A DNA stretch of 64,000 nt from Woeseiaceae bacterium. Its GTDB lineage: Bacteria; Pseudomonadota; Gammaproteobacteria; Steroidobacterales; Woeseiaceae. Shown here in pieces: positions 55,451 through 64,000 of this stretch. How positions within the stretch are numbered: position 1 is the stretch's first letter; each line of letters begins with the position of its first letter. The notes under the pieces are model-generated. The model searched no databases. It was not told the DNA's origin and saw only the letters and a list, made by a program, of their open reading frames with translations. A program made the translations under genes and the position numbers. The stretch is from NCBI GenBank assembly GCA_021773115.1, contig JAJFKS010000028.1, positions 62,001 to 126,000 on the forward strand, given 5' to 3'.

Positions 55451-56860
55451 TCAGGCTTTCAACTTGTCCGGTGATATTTCACGAGACATCGAATCTTCCA
55501 GTTCGCTGATAAAACTGTGATCGATCTCGTTGGCGTCGGTAATGGACAGGGGATCAACGACGTCGTCATTCTCGAACGCAGATTGCTGAGGAAGTTGCGA
55601 CGCATCGAGCTTTTGCGTCGTCATCAGGCCCGGCTCATCCAGGTCGTCTGAGGCGTCGTCCGAATTGGCCGCGGGCTCGGCCTCTAGCCGGTCGTGGCGC
55701 TGATATTCGGCCACCTGCCGTTCGTAGGCTTTGACAAATTCTTCACCGAACATTTGTGGGAAGCGACCGCCGCCTTTTTCGGTGATGATCGGGTACAGGT
55801 CCTTGTAAAGATCCCAGTATTTGGATTTATTGGTAAAACGTAACAGTCCGCCTCCCAGCGTGCGGTCGAAGCCTTCCTGCAACTCGTCTGGCTCAAAACG
55901 ATCGGCGAATTCAAGAAACGCGCTGTTCATCGCATCAAGAAATGCATTCTGATGGTTCAACAGGTCGCGGCAAACCTCACGGATAGAATCCTTGGCGCCG
56001 AGATAGTCACCTTCACCACCGACCAGCAATTGCTTGATCAGATCATTAGTGTTTTCAGAAAACTTCATCGGATTGTTGTGACGCGGCAAAACGGTCGTCT
56101 GATCCAGGCGAAACGCATTTTTTAAGTTGGCGCGATTGGCCAGTAGGTCGGTCGCGCCTTTGACAAATTCACGCAGTACTTGCCCCGCAGTCAGCATCAT
56201 ATCCGGGCGATTCACGGTTGGGTGTAACTCGACGCGACTGACGCCGAGGCCATCCAGGAACGAGTCGAACAAGTCTTCGGCGGTAACCTCCATGGACGAC
56301 GGATCGATTGTCGCCTTCTTCTCTTGTTCGACAGGCACCTTGATGACCGGTGCAGCTTGCGGCACCGATTTCCTGGGACCACTGCCGAATAACGTGGATT
56401 GAAACTCTTCGTCGCCGGTAATTTCTTCTTCATCGAGGAGCTTGATGCCGGTGCGCAATGAAACCTCATCGACCATCTGCTGGCTGTGATTCGGCGCACT
56501 GTGTGGATCGTTTTCCAGTGGGATGACCAGGCTTTCGCCAGAATCGACCGACACCCGAAACTTGAAATCGCCCATACGCAGTGTGTCACCATCGAACAGG
56601 CGGCGTGGATTGCCCTTGCCGATCGGCTCCATCTCATTATTCACATAGACGCCGTTGCTGCTGGTGTCGATCAAATAGTAGATACCACCCTTAAAATCAA
56701 TAGCGGCATGGCGTCCGGAGATATAGCGATCCGGGTCCGGGAGAATCCAGTCGTTCTGCAGTGAGCGGCCAATCGTGCCACCATTGTCGAAAAATTCACG
56801 GACGGCATCGTCGCCGACGAGATCGGCATTATCGCTGACAATTTTAAGCTCTAACGGCAT
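55451..56860 (-). CDS. Type VI secretion-associated FHA domain protein (TagH-like)
   Basis: A 469-residue cytoplasmic protein. The N-terminal FHA domain (about 20-105) has IGRSLQNDWILPDPDRYISG, the phospho-threonine-binding region SGRHAAI, and SSNGVYVNN. A linker follows, and the C-terminal domain (about 200-390, DLFDSFLDGLGVSRVEL ... SYW-like KSKYWDLYKDLYP) is that of T6SS FHA proteins. In T6SS these act in threonine-phosphorylation control of firing. No other T6SS gene is in the window, so it is an orphan here. A distinct role is possible. Confidence 0.8.
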   Translation of the reverse strand: MPLELKIVSDNADLVGDDAVREFFDNGGTIGRSLQNDWILPDPDRYISGRHAAIDFKGGIYYLIDTSSNGVYVNNEMEPIGKGNPRRLFDGDTLRMGDFKFRVSVDSGESLVIPLENDPHSAPNHSQQMVDEVSLRTGIKLLDEEEITGDEEFQSTLFGSGPRKSVPQAAPVIKVPVEQEKKATIDPSSMEVTAEDLFDSFLDGLGVSRVELHPTVNRPDMMLTAGQVLREFVKGATDLLANRANLKNAFRLDQTTVLPRHNNPMKFSENTNDLIKQLLVGGEGDYLGAKDSIREVCRDLLNHQNAFLDAMNSAFLEFADRFEPDELQEGFDRTLGGGLLRFTNKSKYWDLYKDLYPIITEKGGGRFPQMFGEEFVKAYERQVAEYQRHDRLEAEPAANSDDASDDLDEPGLMTTQKLDASQLPQQSAFENDDVVDPLSITDANEIDHSFISELEDSMSREISPDKLKA

Positions 56861-57064
56861 GGAGTTTTCCGGTCTGATTAGAGGTCAAATTTTGCAATGA
56901 AACAAGGAGATAGGATGCCGAGTAGTTCACATAATGGCGTGCAGGCCCGGTTCAATGATGTGAAATAAATACCATATATGGATTGATGGGTGCTGAGCGG
57001 CAAATTCGCGCCCTTTCGAGCCGATTTCTTTATACTACGCGACCTCAAAAAGGCAGCCAGCAAA

Positions 57065-57394
57065 ATGAGCCAAAAACAACTCTTCAAAGTCATCTTCATG
57101 AGCCGCGGACAGATCTATGAGATCTATGCGCGGGGTGTCGGCCATGGCGACATGTTCGGATTCGTCGAGGTCGAGGAACTCGTCTTCGGTGAGCGAACAA
57201 CGCTTGTGGTTGATCCGTCAGAGGAAAAAATCAAAAGCGAATTTGAAAACGTGAAGCGCACCTATTTGCCAATGCACGCGATCATCCGCATCGACGAGGT
57301 CGACAAGCAGGGGATCAGCAAAATCAGCAAGCTTGACGGCGGCAACGTGACCCAGTTTCCTGTACCGGTGTATACGCCGGGCGACAAGGGCTAG
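57065..57394 (+). CDS. DUF1820 family protein
   Basis: A 109-residue small soluble protein with the DUF1820 pattern: [40 protein letters not shown] and [17 protein letters not shown]. Function is unknown; it is conserved in gammaproteobacteria. The ATG at 57065 is chosen because the family starts MSxKxLFKV; the frame is open further upstream but without similarity. TATACT at about 57031 could be its -10 box. purL follows after 35 bp. Confidence 0.85.
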   Translation: MSQKQLFKVIFMSRGQIYEIYARGVGHGDMFGFVEVEELVFGERTTLVVDPSEEKIKSEFENVKRTYLPMHAIIRIDEVDKQGISKISKLDGGNVTQFPVPVYTPGDKG

Positions 57395-57429
57395 TATCAT
57401 CCCGATTTCGTCCCGACCACCCTCACACT

Positions 57430-60400
57430 ATGCTTGAACTGCCCGGTCAGCCGGCTCTCTCAAATTTTCGTATCGCCAAACTGACGCGGGCCCTGAAGTG
57501 CCTTGACGATCGAGTCGATTCGCTGCAAGCGGTTTTCATTTATTTCGTCTCTTGCAATAGCAATCTGTCCCGCGAACAACGCTCGCGGCTCGAGGCCCTG
57601 CTGTTGTCCGGCGAAAAGTCCCCGCAATCCAAACGAGGCGCACACAATCTCTTTGTTGTGCCGCGACCCGGTACGATTTCGCCGTGGTCGTCGAAAGCAA
57701 CGGATATTGCCAAAGCGTGTGACATTGATGCCGTTGATCGCATTGAGCGTGGCATCTGCTATTCGCTGAAGTTTGTAAAGAAGGTGTCCAATGACGAGCT
57801 CATCGCGCTGGCACCGAACCTGTTTGATCGCATGACTGAAGCTGTTTTCACCGACAGCAGTGACGCGGAACGATTGTTTGAAGTTCATGGGCCGTCGCCG
57901 CTGGTCACCATTCCGTTGAAGGCGGAAGGTCGCGATGCGTTAGCCACTGCAAATACCTCCTTGGGCCTCGCATTGAGTGACGGCGAGATTGATTACCTGG
58001 TCAGCAGTTACACCGATCTGGACCGCGACCCGACCGATGCCGAGCTGATGATGTTTGCGCAGGCGAACTCGGAGCATTGCCGACACAAAATTTTCAATGC
58101 GAGCTGGATCATCGATGGCAAACCGCAGGACAAGCGCTTGTTCGGCATGATTAAGTCGACGACCGAGAAAACGCCGGCGGGTGTCATCTCGGCCTACACG
58201 GACAACGCCGCCGTCATCGAAGGCTGGGATGGTGCACGACTGATGCCAGCGCCGGGCAGCCGTGAATTCACCTACGTTGATGAGCCGATCCACATACTGA
58301 TGAAAGTGGAAACTCATAATCATCCGACAGCCATCTCGCCGTTTCCGGGTGCCGCGACCGGGTCCGGCGGCGAAATTCGTGATGAAGGCGCGACCGGGCT
58401 GGGCGCGAAACCGAAAGCGGGTCTGTCCGGTTACAGCGTTTCGCATTTGAGAATTCCCGGTTTTGCGCAGCCCTGGGAAGACGACTTCCCACATCCGGAT
58501 CGAATGGCAACACCGCTGGACATCATGATTGAAGGACCGATCGGCGGCGCGGCGTTCAACAACGAATTTGGCCGGCCGAACCTCGTCGGGTACTTCCGCA
58601 CCTTTGAGGCGCATTTGCCGGGGCTTCCGGATAACGAGATTCGCGGTTATCACAAGCCCATCATGATTGCCGGCGGTGTCGGCAATGTACGTGCCGAACA
58701 CGCCAACAAGATTGATGTACCGGTGGGCGCCAAAGTGGTCGTAATTGGCGGGCCGGCCATGCTAATCGGCCTTGGCGGAGGTGCGGCTTCGTCGCTGGCC
58801 AGCGGTACATCGAGTGAAGACCTCGATTTTGCCTCCGTACAACGGGGCAATCCCGAAATTGAGCGTCGTGCACAGGAAGTTATTGATCGCTGCTGGGCGA
58901 TGGGCACGAACAATCCGATTTTGCTGATTCACGATGTCGGGGCAGGTGGTCTATCGAATGCGGTACCGGAAGCCGTGGACCACAGCAAGCACGGTGCTGT
59001 CATCGAGCTTCGCGATATCGCGAATGCCGAGCCCGGCATGTCGCCGATGGGCATCTGGTGCAACGAGGCGCAGGAGCGCTACATCCTGCTCGTCGGTGAT
59101 GACCGCATTGACGAGTTCAGAGCGCTGTGCGAACGCGAACGTTGCCCCGCCTCAATCATTGGCACGCTTACAGACGACGGCAACCTGCTTGTCAACGACA
59201 GGACGTTGGGCAAGCGTGTTGTGGACATGCCAATGCAAATGTTGCTCGGCAATCCGCCAAAGATGGAGCGCGATGTCGCGCACCAGCACTTGCCTGACGA
59301 CGAGCTGATTCTCGACGGAATTGATCTTGAGGAAGCGGCAATGCGGGTGCTGCGGTTCCCGGCGGTCGCCGACAAATCATTCCTGATTCACATCGGTGAT
59401 CGAACGGTCGGCGGCTTGACTGTACGCGACCAGATGATCGGTCCCTGGCAGGTTCCGGTAAGCGACCTTGCCATTACCGCCTCGAGCTTTAACAGCCGCA
59501 CGGGCGAAGCCATGGCGATGGGTGAGCGCACACCGCTCGCCGCAAGCAATGCGCCGGCGTCCGGTCGCATGGCAGTGGCAGAGTCAATAACCAATATTGC
59601 TGCGGCACCGATTGCACACTTAAGCAAAGTTCGTCTTTCCGCCAACTGGATGGCGGCTGCCGGGCACCCGGGTGAAGACGCGAACCTGTTCGATACCGTG
59701 AAAGCGGTCGGCGATGAATTGTGCCGGGAAATCGGTGTGGCGATTCCAGTCGGCAAGGATTCGATGTCGATGCGAACACGTTGGGAAGATGAAACAGGTG
59801 AACACCAGGTGGTCGCACCGGTGTCATTGATCGTGTCGGCTTTTGCGCCGGTTACGGACGTTGTGAAACACCTGACGCCGCAATTGCGCAAGACGGAAGT
59901 GTCGAGTTATTTGTTGCTGTTCGATCTTGGCAGGGGCGCTAATCGCATGGGTGGCTCGTGCCTGATGCAGGCCTATCGTCGCACCGGTGGCCGCACACCC
60001 GATCTCGACGAGGCATCGCTACTAACGGGCTTTTTCGCGGCAATTCAGGAAATGAACAGTCGCGGTATGCTGCTGGCCTATCACGATCGCAGCGACGGCG
60101 GCTTGTTCGTGACCGTCGCCGAGATGATGTTCGCCAGCCGGCTGGGCGTGAATCTATCGCTCAGTGGTTCTCGTATCGACATTCTGCGACAGCTGTTCAG
60201 CGAGGAGCTGGGCGCAGTTGTGCAGGTCGAGAAAAACCAGCTAACTCAGGTGCAAATGGTGCTGGATCGATTCGACGTTACGGCCTCGGCGATTGGGCGA
60301 GTTGATAATTCGGACCAGCTTATCGTGCAAAACGATGACGATGTGATGCTGGAATTTGACCGGACTGCAATGCAACGTGAGTGGTCCGCAATGAGTTATC

Positions 60401-61308
60401 GCATTCAGGCCTTACGTGACAACCCGACGACTGCGAAGCAGGAATTCGACCGCATTCTGGATCGCAAGGATCCTGGTTTGAGTGCAAGGCTAACATTCGA
60501 TCCGACCGATAATTTTGGTCGAGCGCCGATTGCCGGCGTGTTGCCACGCGTCGCCATACTTCGCGAGCAGGGAGTCAACAGCCAGTACGAAATGGCGGCT
60601 GCCTTCATGCGTGCTGGCTTTGCCGCAGTCGATGTACACATGAGCGACCTGTTGAGTGGTCGCGATACGCTGGATGACTACCAGGGTGTGGTTGCCTGTG
60701 GTGGATTTTCCTTCGGCGACGTGCTGGGTGCGGGCGGGGGTTGGGCCAAGTCCATTCTGTACCACAACCGAACACGCGACCAGTTCGCTGCCTTTTTTGA
60801 GAGACGGGATAGCTTCGCGCTTGGCGTTTGCAATGGCTGCCAAATGCTGTCGCACTTGCGAGAACTAATCCCCGGTGCCGCGCACTGGCCGCGATTCCTG
60901 CGCAATACTTCAGAACAATTCGAAGCGCGACTGAGCCTCGTCGAGGTGCTCGAAAGCCCATCGTTATTCCTCGCGGGCATGGCCGGCTCAAAAATGCCGA
61001 TCGCGACATCGCACGGTGAAGGCAGGGCTGAATTTGCAGACGATACGGCGCGATATACCTCGTCGTACACGGTCGCGATGCGCTACGTTGACAACTATGG
61101 GCGAGTCGCCGACAGCTACCCGGCGAACCCGAATGGCTCGACGGATGGAATCTGCGGGCTAAGTAATGAAGATGGTCGTGTGACCATCATGATGCCGCAT
61201 CCTGAGCGCGTCGCTATGACCAGCCAAAACGCCTGGCACCCGGAAAACTGGGGTGCTGAGGGACCGTGGATGAGAATCTTTCGGAATGCCCGCTACGCGC
61301 TGTCGTAG
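57430..61308 (+). CDS. purL: Phosphoribosylformylglycinamidine synthase
   Basis: A 1292-residue large-type FGAM synthase for the fourth step of purine synthesis. An N-terminal PurS-like domain and linker precede two AIRS-like halves, with [20 protein letters not shown] and the second-half [13 protein letters not shown]. The C-terminal glutaminase has its Cys in GVCNGCQML and His/Glu in HGEGRAEF, and ends MPHPERVAM. Length is normal (E. coli 1295). It converges on the DUF4145 gene with a 15-bp gap. Confidence 0.97.
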   Translation: MLELPGQPALSNFRIAKLTRALKCLDDRVDSLQAVFIYFVSCNSNLSREQRSRLEALLLSGEKSPQSKRGAHNLFVVPRPGTISPWSSKATDIAKACDIDAVDRIERGICYSLKFVKKVSNDELIALAPNLFDRMTEAVFTDSSDAERLFEVHGPSPLVTIPLKAEGRDALATANTSLGLALSDGEIDYLVSSYTDLDRDPTDAELMMFAQANSEHCRHKIFNASWIIDGKPQDKRLFGMIKSTTEKTPAGVISAYTDNAAVIEGWDGARLMPAPGSREFTYVDEPIHILMKVETHNHPTAISPFPGAATGSGGEIRDEGATGLGAKPKAGLSGYSVSHLRIPGFAQPWEDDFPHPDRMATPLDIMIEGPIGGAAFNNEFGRPNLVGYFRTFEAHLPGLPDNEIRGYHKPIMIAGGVGNVRAEHANKIDVPVGAKVVVIGGPAMLIGLGGGAASSLASGTSSEDLDFASVQRGNPEIERRAQEVIDRCWAMGTNNPILLIHDVGAGGLSNAVPEAVDHSKHGAVIELRDIANAEPGMSPMGIWCNEAQERYILLVGDDRIDEFRALCERERCPASIIGTLTDDGNLLVNDRTLGKRVVDMPMQMLLGNPPKMERDVAHQHLPDDELILDGIDLEEAAMRVLRFPAVADKSFLIHIGDRTVGGLTVRDQMIGPWQVPVSDLAITASSFNSRTGEAMAMGERTPLAASNAPASGRMAVAESITNIAAAPIAHLSKVRLSANWMAAAGHPGEDANLFDTVKAVGDELCREIGVAIPVGKDSMSMRTRWEDETGEHQVVAPVSLIVSAFAPVTDVVKHLTPQLRKTEVSSYLLLFDLGRGANRMGGSCLMQAYRRTGGRTPDLDEASLLTGFFAAIQEMNSRGMLLAYHDRSDGGLFVTVAEMMFASRLGVNLSLSGSRIDILRQLFSEELGAVVQVEKNQLTQVQMVLDRFDVTASAIGRVDNSDQLIVQNDDDVMLEFDRTAMQREWSAMSYRIQALRDNPTTAKQEFDRILDRKDPGLSARLTFDPTDNFGRAPIAGVLPRVAILREQGVNSQYEMAAAFMRAGFAAVDVHMSDLLSGRDTLDDYQGVVACGGFSFGDVLGAGGGWAKSILYHNRTRDQFAAFFERRDSFALGVCNGCQMLSHLRELIPGAAHWPRFLRNTSEQFEARLSLVEVLESPSLFLAGMAGSKMPIATSHGEGRAEFADDTARYTSSYTVAMRYVDNYGRVADSYPANPNGSTDGICGLSNEDGRVTIMMPHPERVAMTSQNAWHPENWGAEGPWMRIFRNARYALS

Positions 61309-61323
61309 TGCGGCAGCAATCGC

Positions 61324-62016
61324 TCAGGCAGACTGGAGACTGCTGTTGTTCTCTTCAGTTACGAAAAAACGCCGTACCTTAATTGCGCGCGTCAGTTTTC
61401 CGTGACGAACAAAACACTGATAGAACATGTCTTTCATGATTTCGAGCAGGATACCGGCCTGTGAACGATTCAGTAGCGGTAAATCCTCTTCCTGCCCGGA
61501 GCCGAACAAGACGGCCTTTATTGGTGCGAATGTCTCGTCGTCAATGCCGGCAATATCCTGCGCGGCCATCACTTCCTCAAACGCTCGCAGTTTTCCGCCT
61601 TCGCCGAGTGCACTAAAGGAACTCTTGGCGGCACGGCGGCACATTGATGCAAAGGCATTGAAATTATTCTGCGAGTAGCACGACAGCGCTTCACGGAACA
61701 TCACTTCCGTGTGCTTGGGTAAGTAGGAAAACGCGAATTTCTCTTTTGGCCGTTCGAGCTCGATAAAATTGCGCAGCAATTCGACGCGATTGTCGCTGTA
61801 TTCACGCACGGTAAATCTCAAAAATACGGGCGCGTGGCAGGCATCACATTGGTACACGAGGCCGACGTGTTTCGGTTTGTCGCGGAGTAGTGCGGCGGCA
61901 TCCGGAACGGACTGCGGACTCATATGCGCGTAGACGCCACAGTAAGGGCACTCGAGCCCTAAACGTTCCACGAGTTCGCTCTCAACCCCTTGATCCTTAT
62001 TTAAAACGATTGACAT
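61324..62016 (-). CDS. DUF4145 domain protein with zinc-finger-like cysteines
   Basis: A 230-residue soluble protein. An N-terminal Cys pair (LECPYCGVYAHM) and a second pair (YQCDACHAPVF) look like a zinc ribbon. The rest is helical, with the DUF4145 pattern RRAAKSSFSALGEGGKL and IKAVLFGSGQEEDLP. DUF4145 occurs alone and fused to restriction or other defence enzymes; here it stands alone. Function is unknown. Confidence 0.75.
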   Translation of the reverse strand: MSIVLNKDQGVESELVERLGLECPYCGVYAHMSPQSVPDAAALLRDKPKHVGLVYQCDACHAPVFLRFTVREYSDNRVELLRNFIELERPKEKFAFSYLPKHTEVMFREALSCYSQNNFNAFASMCRRAAKSSFSALGEGGKLRAFEEVMAAQDIAGIDDETFAPIKAVLFGSGQEEDLPLLNRSQAGILLEIMKDMFYQCFVRHGKLTRAIKVRRFFVTEENNSSLQSA

Positions 62017-62110
62017 TGTCGTTGATCATTTCGTTTACGTGTTGTTATGTAAACGAGTATGCACGAACGAAATTCGCCCGCTACGTGTCCTTAACATAAT
62101 AAGAAAATCC

Positions 62111-62767
62111 TCACTGCCTCCAGGCTCCGACCGCAATTCTCGCTTGTTCGTTCAACGGTCTTGCTACAAGCGATGTGCGACTCAAAGTGACTTCGAATTG
62201 AGCGCCATCGGCCATCGGCAAATAGGTTGCCGAACCGTAGTACGCATCGACGCCGGGCATCAAAACCGGAAACTTCCGCGCAACGCGCCAGACATCCAGT
62301 GGCAGTTCGTCAGACAGCGCGTGCACTGTGCGCACCTGGGTCCGTTCATCATCGATATTGGAGTAGCGGCCGCTGAGTCGATCCAGCTGGTAGATTGGAT
62401 CGAGTCCCAGCAGCGTCGCGGGCGGTTTCCAGTTGATGACGCGCGCGTCCATTTGCCATTCGTCGCCGCGCAAGGTCAGCAGCCGATCGGTCTTGCCATC
62501 AATCATGACGCGTGCGGTGTACTCGCCGGGTGCTATCAATGAAAACTCGATGCGACTCACCAGCGTTTCATCGACGAGGCGACCGTAGCCGTAATAACTG
62601 AACGCGAGCAGGATACTGGCGCTGCCGACTGCACCGGATACGACGCCACCTGCGAGCGAGCGTGTGGCACGGACGGGTCGTCGCCGACGTGCGTGGCGCA
62701 GCATCGAAAACAGGAAGTACAGCGCGATGATCGTGAAGACAGCGCTGGCCGCCAGCAGCAGGTTCAT
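62111..62767 (-). CDS. Conserved membrane protein of unknown function
   Basis: A 218-residue protein with two N-terminal membrane helices (about 2-22 and 43-63) separated by an arginine-rich loop (RHARRRRPVRATR). A periplasmic, beta-rich domain follows (MIDGKTDRLLTLRGDEWQMD). Similar proteins in gammaproteobacteria are sometimes labelled efflux pump proteins without evidence. It lies 20 bp after ettA on the same strand and may be its operon partner. Confidence 0.7.
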   Translation of the reverse strand: MNLLLAASAVFTIIALYFLFSMLRHARRRRPVRATRSLAGGVVSGAVGSASILLAFSYYGYGRLVDETLVSRIEFSLIAPGEYTARVMIDGKTDRLLTLRGDEWQMDARVINWKPPATLLGLDPIYQLDRLSGRYSNIDDERTQVRTVHALSDELPLDVWRVARKFPVLMPGVDAYYGSATYLPMADGAQFEVTLSRTSLVARPLNEQARIAVGAWRQ

Positions 62768-62787
62768 CGTATGTTCTCCGGTTAGGC

Positions 62788-64000
62788 TTAAGCGTCCAGT
62801 CTCTTATACTTGATTCGATGCGGGTTTGCCGCATCGGCGCCAAGGCGACGTTTGCGGTCCGCTTCATAGTCCGCGTAGTTGCCTGCAAACCATACGACTT
62901 CGCTGTTGCCCTCAAACGCCAGGATGTGGGTCGCAATGCGATCGAGGAACCATCGATCATGCGAGATAACGATGGCCGAGCCGGGGAATTCCAGCAGCGC
63001 CTCTTCCAGTGCACGCAAGGTTTCGACATCGAGGTCATTGGTTGGCTCATCAAGCAGCAACAGGTTGCCGCCGGCGCGCAGCATCTTGGCCAGGTGCACG
63101 CGATTGCGTTCACCACCCGATAGCAGGCCGATTTTCTTTTGCTGGTCCTGCCCGCGAAAGTTAAACCGCCCGACGTAGGCACGCGACGAGGTTTCATAAT
63201 TACCGACCTGGATCAGATCCAGTCCATCGGAGATTTCCTCCCAGACCGTCTTGTCATCGTTCAGGCTGTCGCGTGATTGATCAACGCTGGCGAGTTGTAC
63301 CGTATCGCCGAGGCGCAGTTTTCCAGCATCCGGCTTTTCTTCGCCCGTAATCATGCGGAACATCGTCGTTTTACCGGCACCGTTCGGCCCAATGACGCCG
63401 ACAATGCCGCCCGGCGGTAGCTGAAAGCTCAATCCATCGATCAACAGCTTTTCACCAAAGCCCTTTTTGAGGTCATTAACTTCGAGAACAACATCGCCCA
63501 ATCGCGGTCCGGGCGGAATGTAAATCTCGTTGGTTTCGTTGCGTTTTTGATATTGGGCGGAGGAAATCTCGTCGAACTGGCGTAGTCGGGCTTTCGATTT
63601 TGCCTGGCGGCCCTTCGGATTGCTGCGTACCCATTCAAGCTCGGAGGCCATCGCTTTCTGGCGCGCCTTTTCCGACGCATCTTCGTTTTTCAGGCGATCC
63701 TCTTTTTGTTCAAGCCAGGAAGAATAATTACCTTCCCAGGGAATGCCGTGGCCACGGTCCAGCTCCAGGATCCAGCCAGCGACGTTGTCGAGGAAGTAGC
63801 GATCATGCGTAACCGCAATGACGGTGCTCGGGTACTCGTCCAGGAAGCGCTCGAGCCAGGCCACGGACTCTGCATCCAGATGGTTGGTGGGTTCGTCCAG
63901 CAACAGCATGTCTGGCTGCGATAGCAGTAAGCGACACAGGGCCACTCGCCGTCGTTCGCCTCCCGAAAGCCTGGTGACATCGGCATCCCAAGGCGGTAAA
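62788..64000 (-). CDS. ettA: Energy-dependent translational throttle protein EttA, C-terminal part (5' end outside window)
   Basis: An ABC-F protein whose start lies beyond the right edge. The visible part begins in the first ABC signature (LSGGERRRV) and its Walker B ([11 protein letters not shown]). The P-site tRNA interaction linker follows with a basic stretch and [19 protein letters not shown]. The second nucleotide-binding domain has [24 protein letters not shown] and [11 protein letters not shown]. EttA binds the ribosomal E site and gates the first elongation step according to ADP/ATP. The linker and C-terminal end fit EttA rather than Uup or YheS. Confidence 0.93.
   Translation of the reverse strand, partial: LPPWDADVTRLSGGERRRVALCRLLLSQPDMLLLDEPTNHLDAESVAWLERFLDEYPSTVIAVTHDRYFLDNVAGWILELDRGHGIPWEGNYSSWLEQKEDRLKNEDASEKARQKAMASELEWVRSNPKGRQAKSKARLRQFDEISSAQYQKRNETNEIYIPPGPRLGDVVLEVNDLKKGFGEKLLIDGLSFQLPPGGIVGVIGPNGAGKTTMFRMITGEEKPDAGKLRLGDTVQLASVDQSRDSLNDDKTVWEEISDGLDLIQVGNYETSSRAYVGRFNFRGQDQQKKIGLLSGGERNRVHLAKMLRAGGNLLLLDEPTNDLDVETLRALEEALLEFPGSAIVISHDRWFLDRIATHILAFEGNSEVVWFAGNYADYEADRKRRLGADAANPHRIKYKRLDA

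Noticed and set aside
57395-57429. Purine riboswitch before purL
   Set aside because: Only 35 bp separate purL from the upstream gene and no riboswitch core is visible.

Overview
The window reads as a contiguous piece of chromosome from a gammaproteobacterium. Housekeeping gene order (queA-tgt-yajC-secD-secF; rlmN-pilW-rodZ-hisS-yfgM-bamB-der; xseA divergent from guaB-guaA-tadA) is typical of that class. GTG starts are common and genes overlap tightly. A MetX of the serine O-succinyltransferase type and the trmJ-iscS-IscU-like-iscA-ndk arrangement point towards the Xanthomonadales/Chromatiales/Woeseia side of the class; the species cannot be fixed from sequence alone.

Layout. 1-4.0 kb: fatty-acid/acyl-CoA metabolism (ETF-ubiquinone oxidoreductase end, type II 3-hydroxyacyl-CoA dehydrogenase, thiolase, PlsC). 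4.3-9.1 kb: XerD, DsbC, a NUDIX hydrolase, tRNA-Leu(CAA), and an ECF sigma / membrane anti-sigma candidate / periplasmic PDZ protein operon. 9.2-14.5 kb: queuosine synthesis and the Sec accessory complex. 14.5-18.0 kb: SuhB, TrmJ and a minimal Isc cluster whose scaffold protein has lost two of three cluster-binding cysteines. 18.1-27.5 kb: ndk, rlmN, pilus, cell-shape, hisS, BamB and Der genes (ispG is missing from its usual place), MetX and DoxX. 27.6-34.7 kb: M23 peptidase, XseA, GuaB, GuaA, TadA, MltF.

34.8-35.2 kb holds the strangest feature. An intact tRNA-Ser(CGA) is preceded, on the same apparent transcript, by a second tRNA-Ser copy. The D-loop, anticodon loop and variable arm of that copy are each interrupted by chains of small perfect hairpins, and its 3' part is missing. 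35.3-50.5 kb is accessory: a secreted M28 peptidase with a TonB-dependent receptor, several poorly known proteins (a rhombotarget-type lipoprotein, a Schlafen/AlbA_2-like protein, HTH-like and SH3-like hypotheticals), a Tat-exported flavin amine oxidase, a Fur-box-controlled porin / FMN-binding / PepSY operon, an APC permease, and two decaying gene remnants lying tail to tail.

50.5-64 kb returns to metabolism: an NDUFA9-like oxidoreductase, pyrophosphatase, a MaoC hydratase / CitE-like lyase / acetyl-CoA synthetase operon, an orphan type VI secretion FHA protein, DUF1820, PurL, DUF4145, a small membrane protein and the C-terminal part of EttA, which runs off the right edge. No CRISPR array, insertion sequence, prophage or rRNA was seen.
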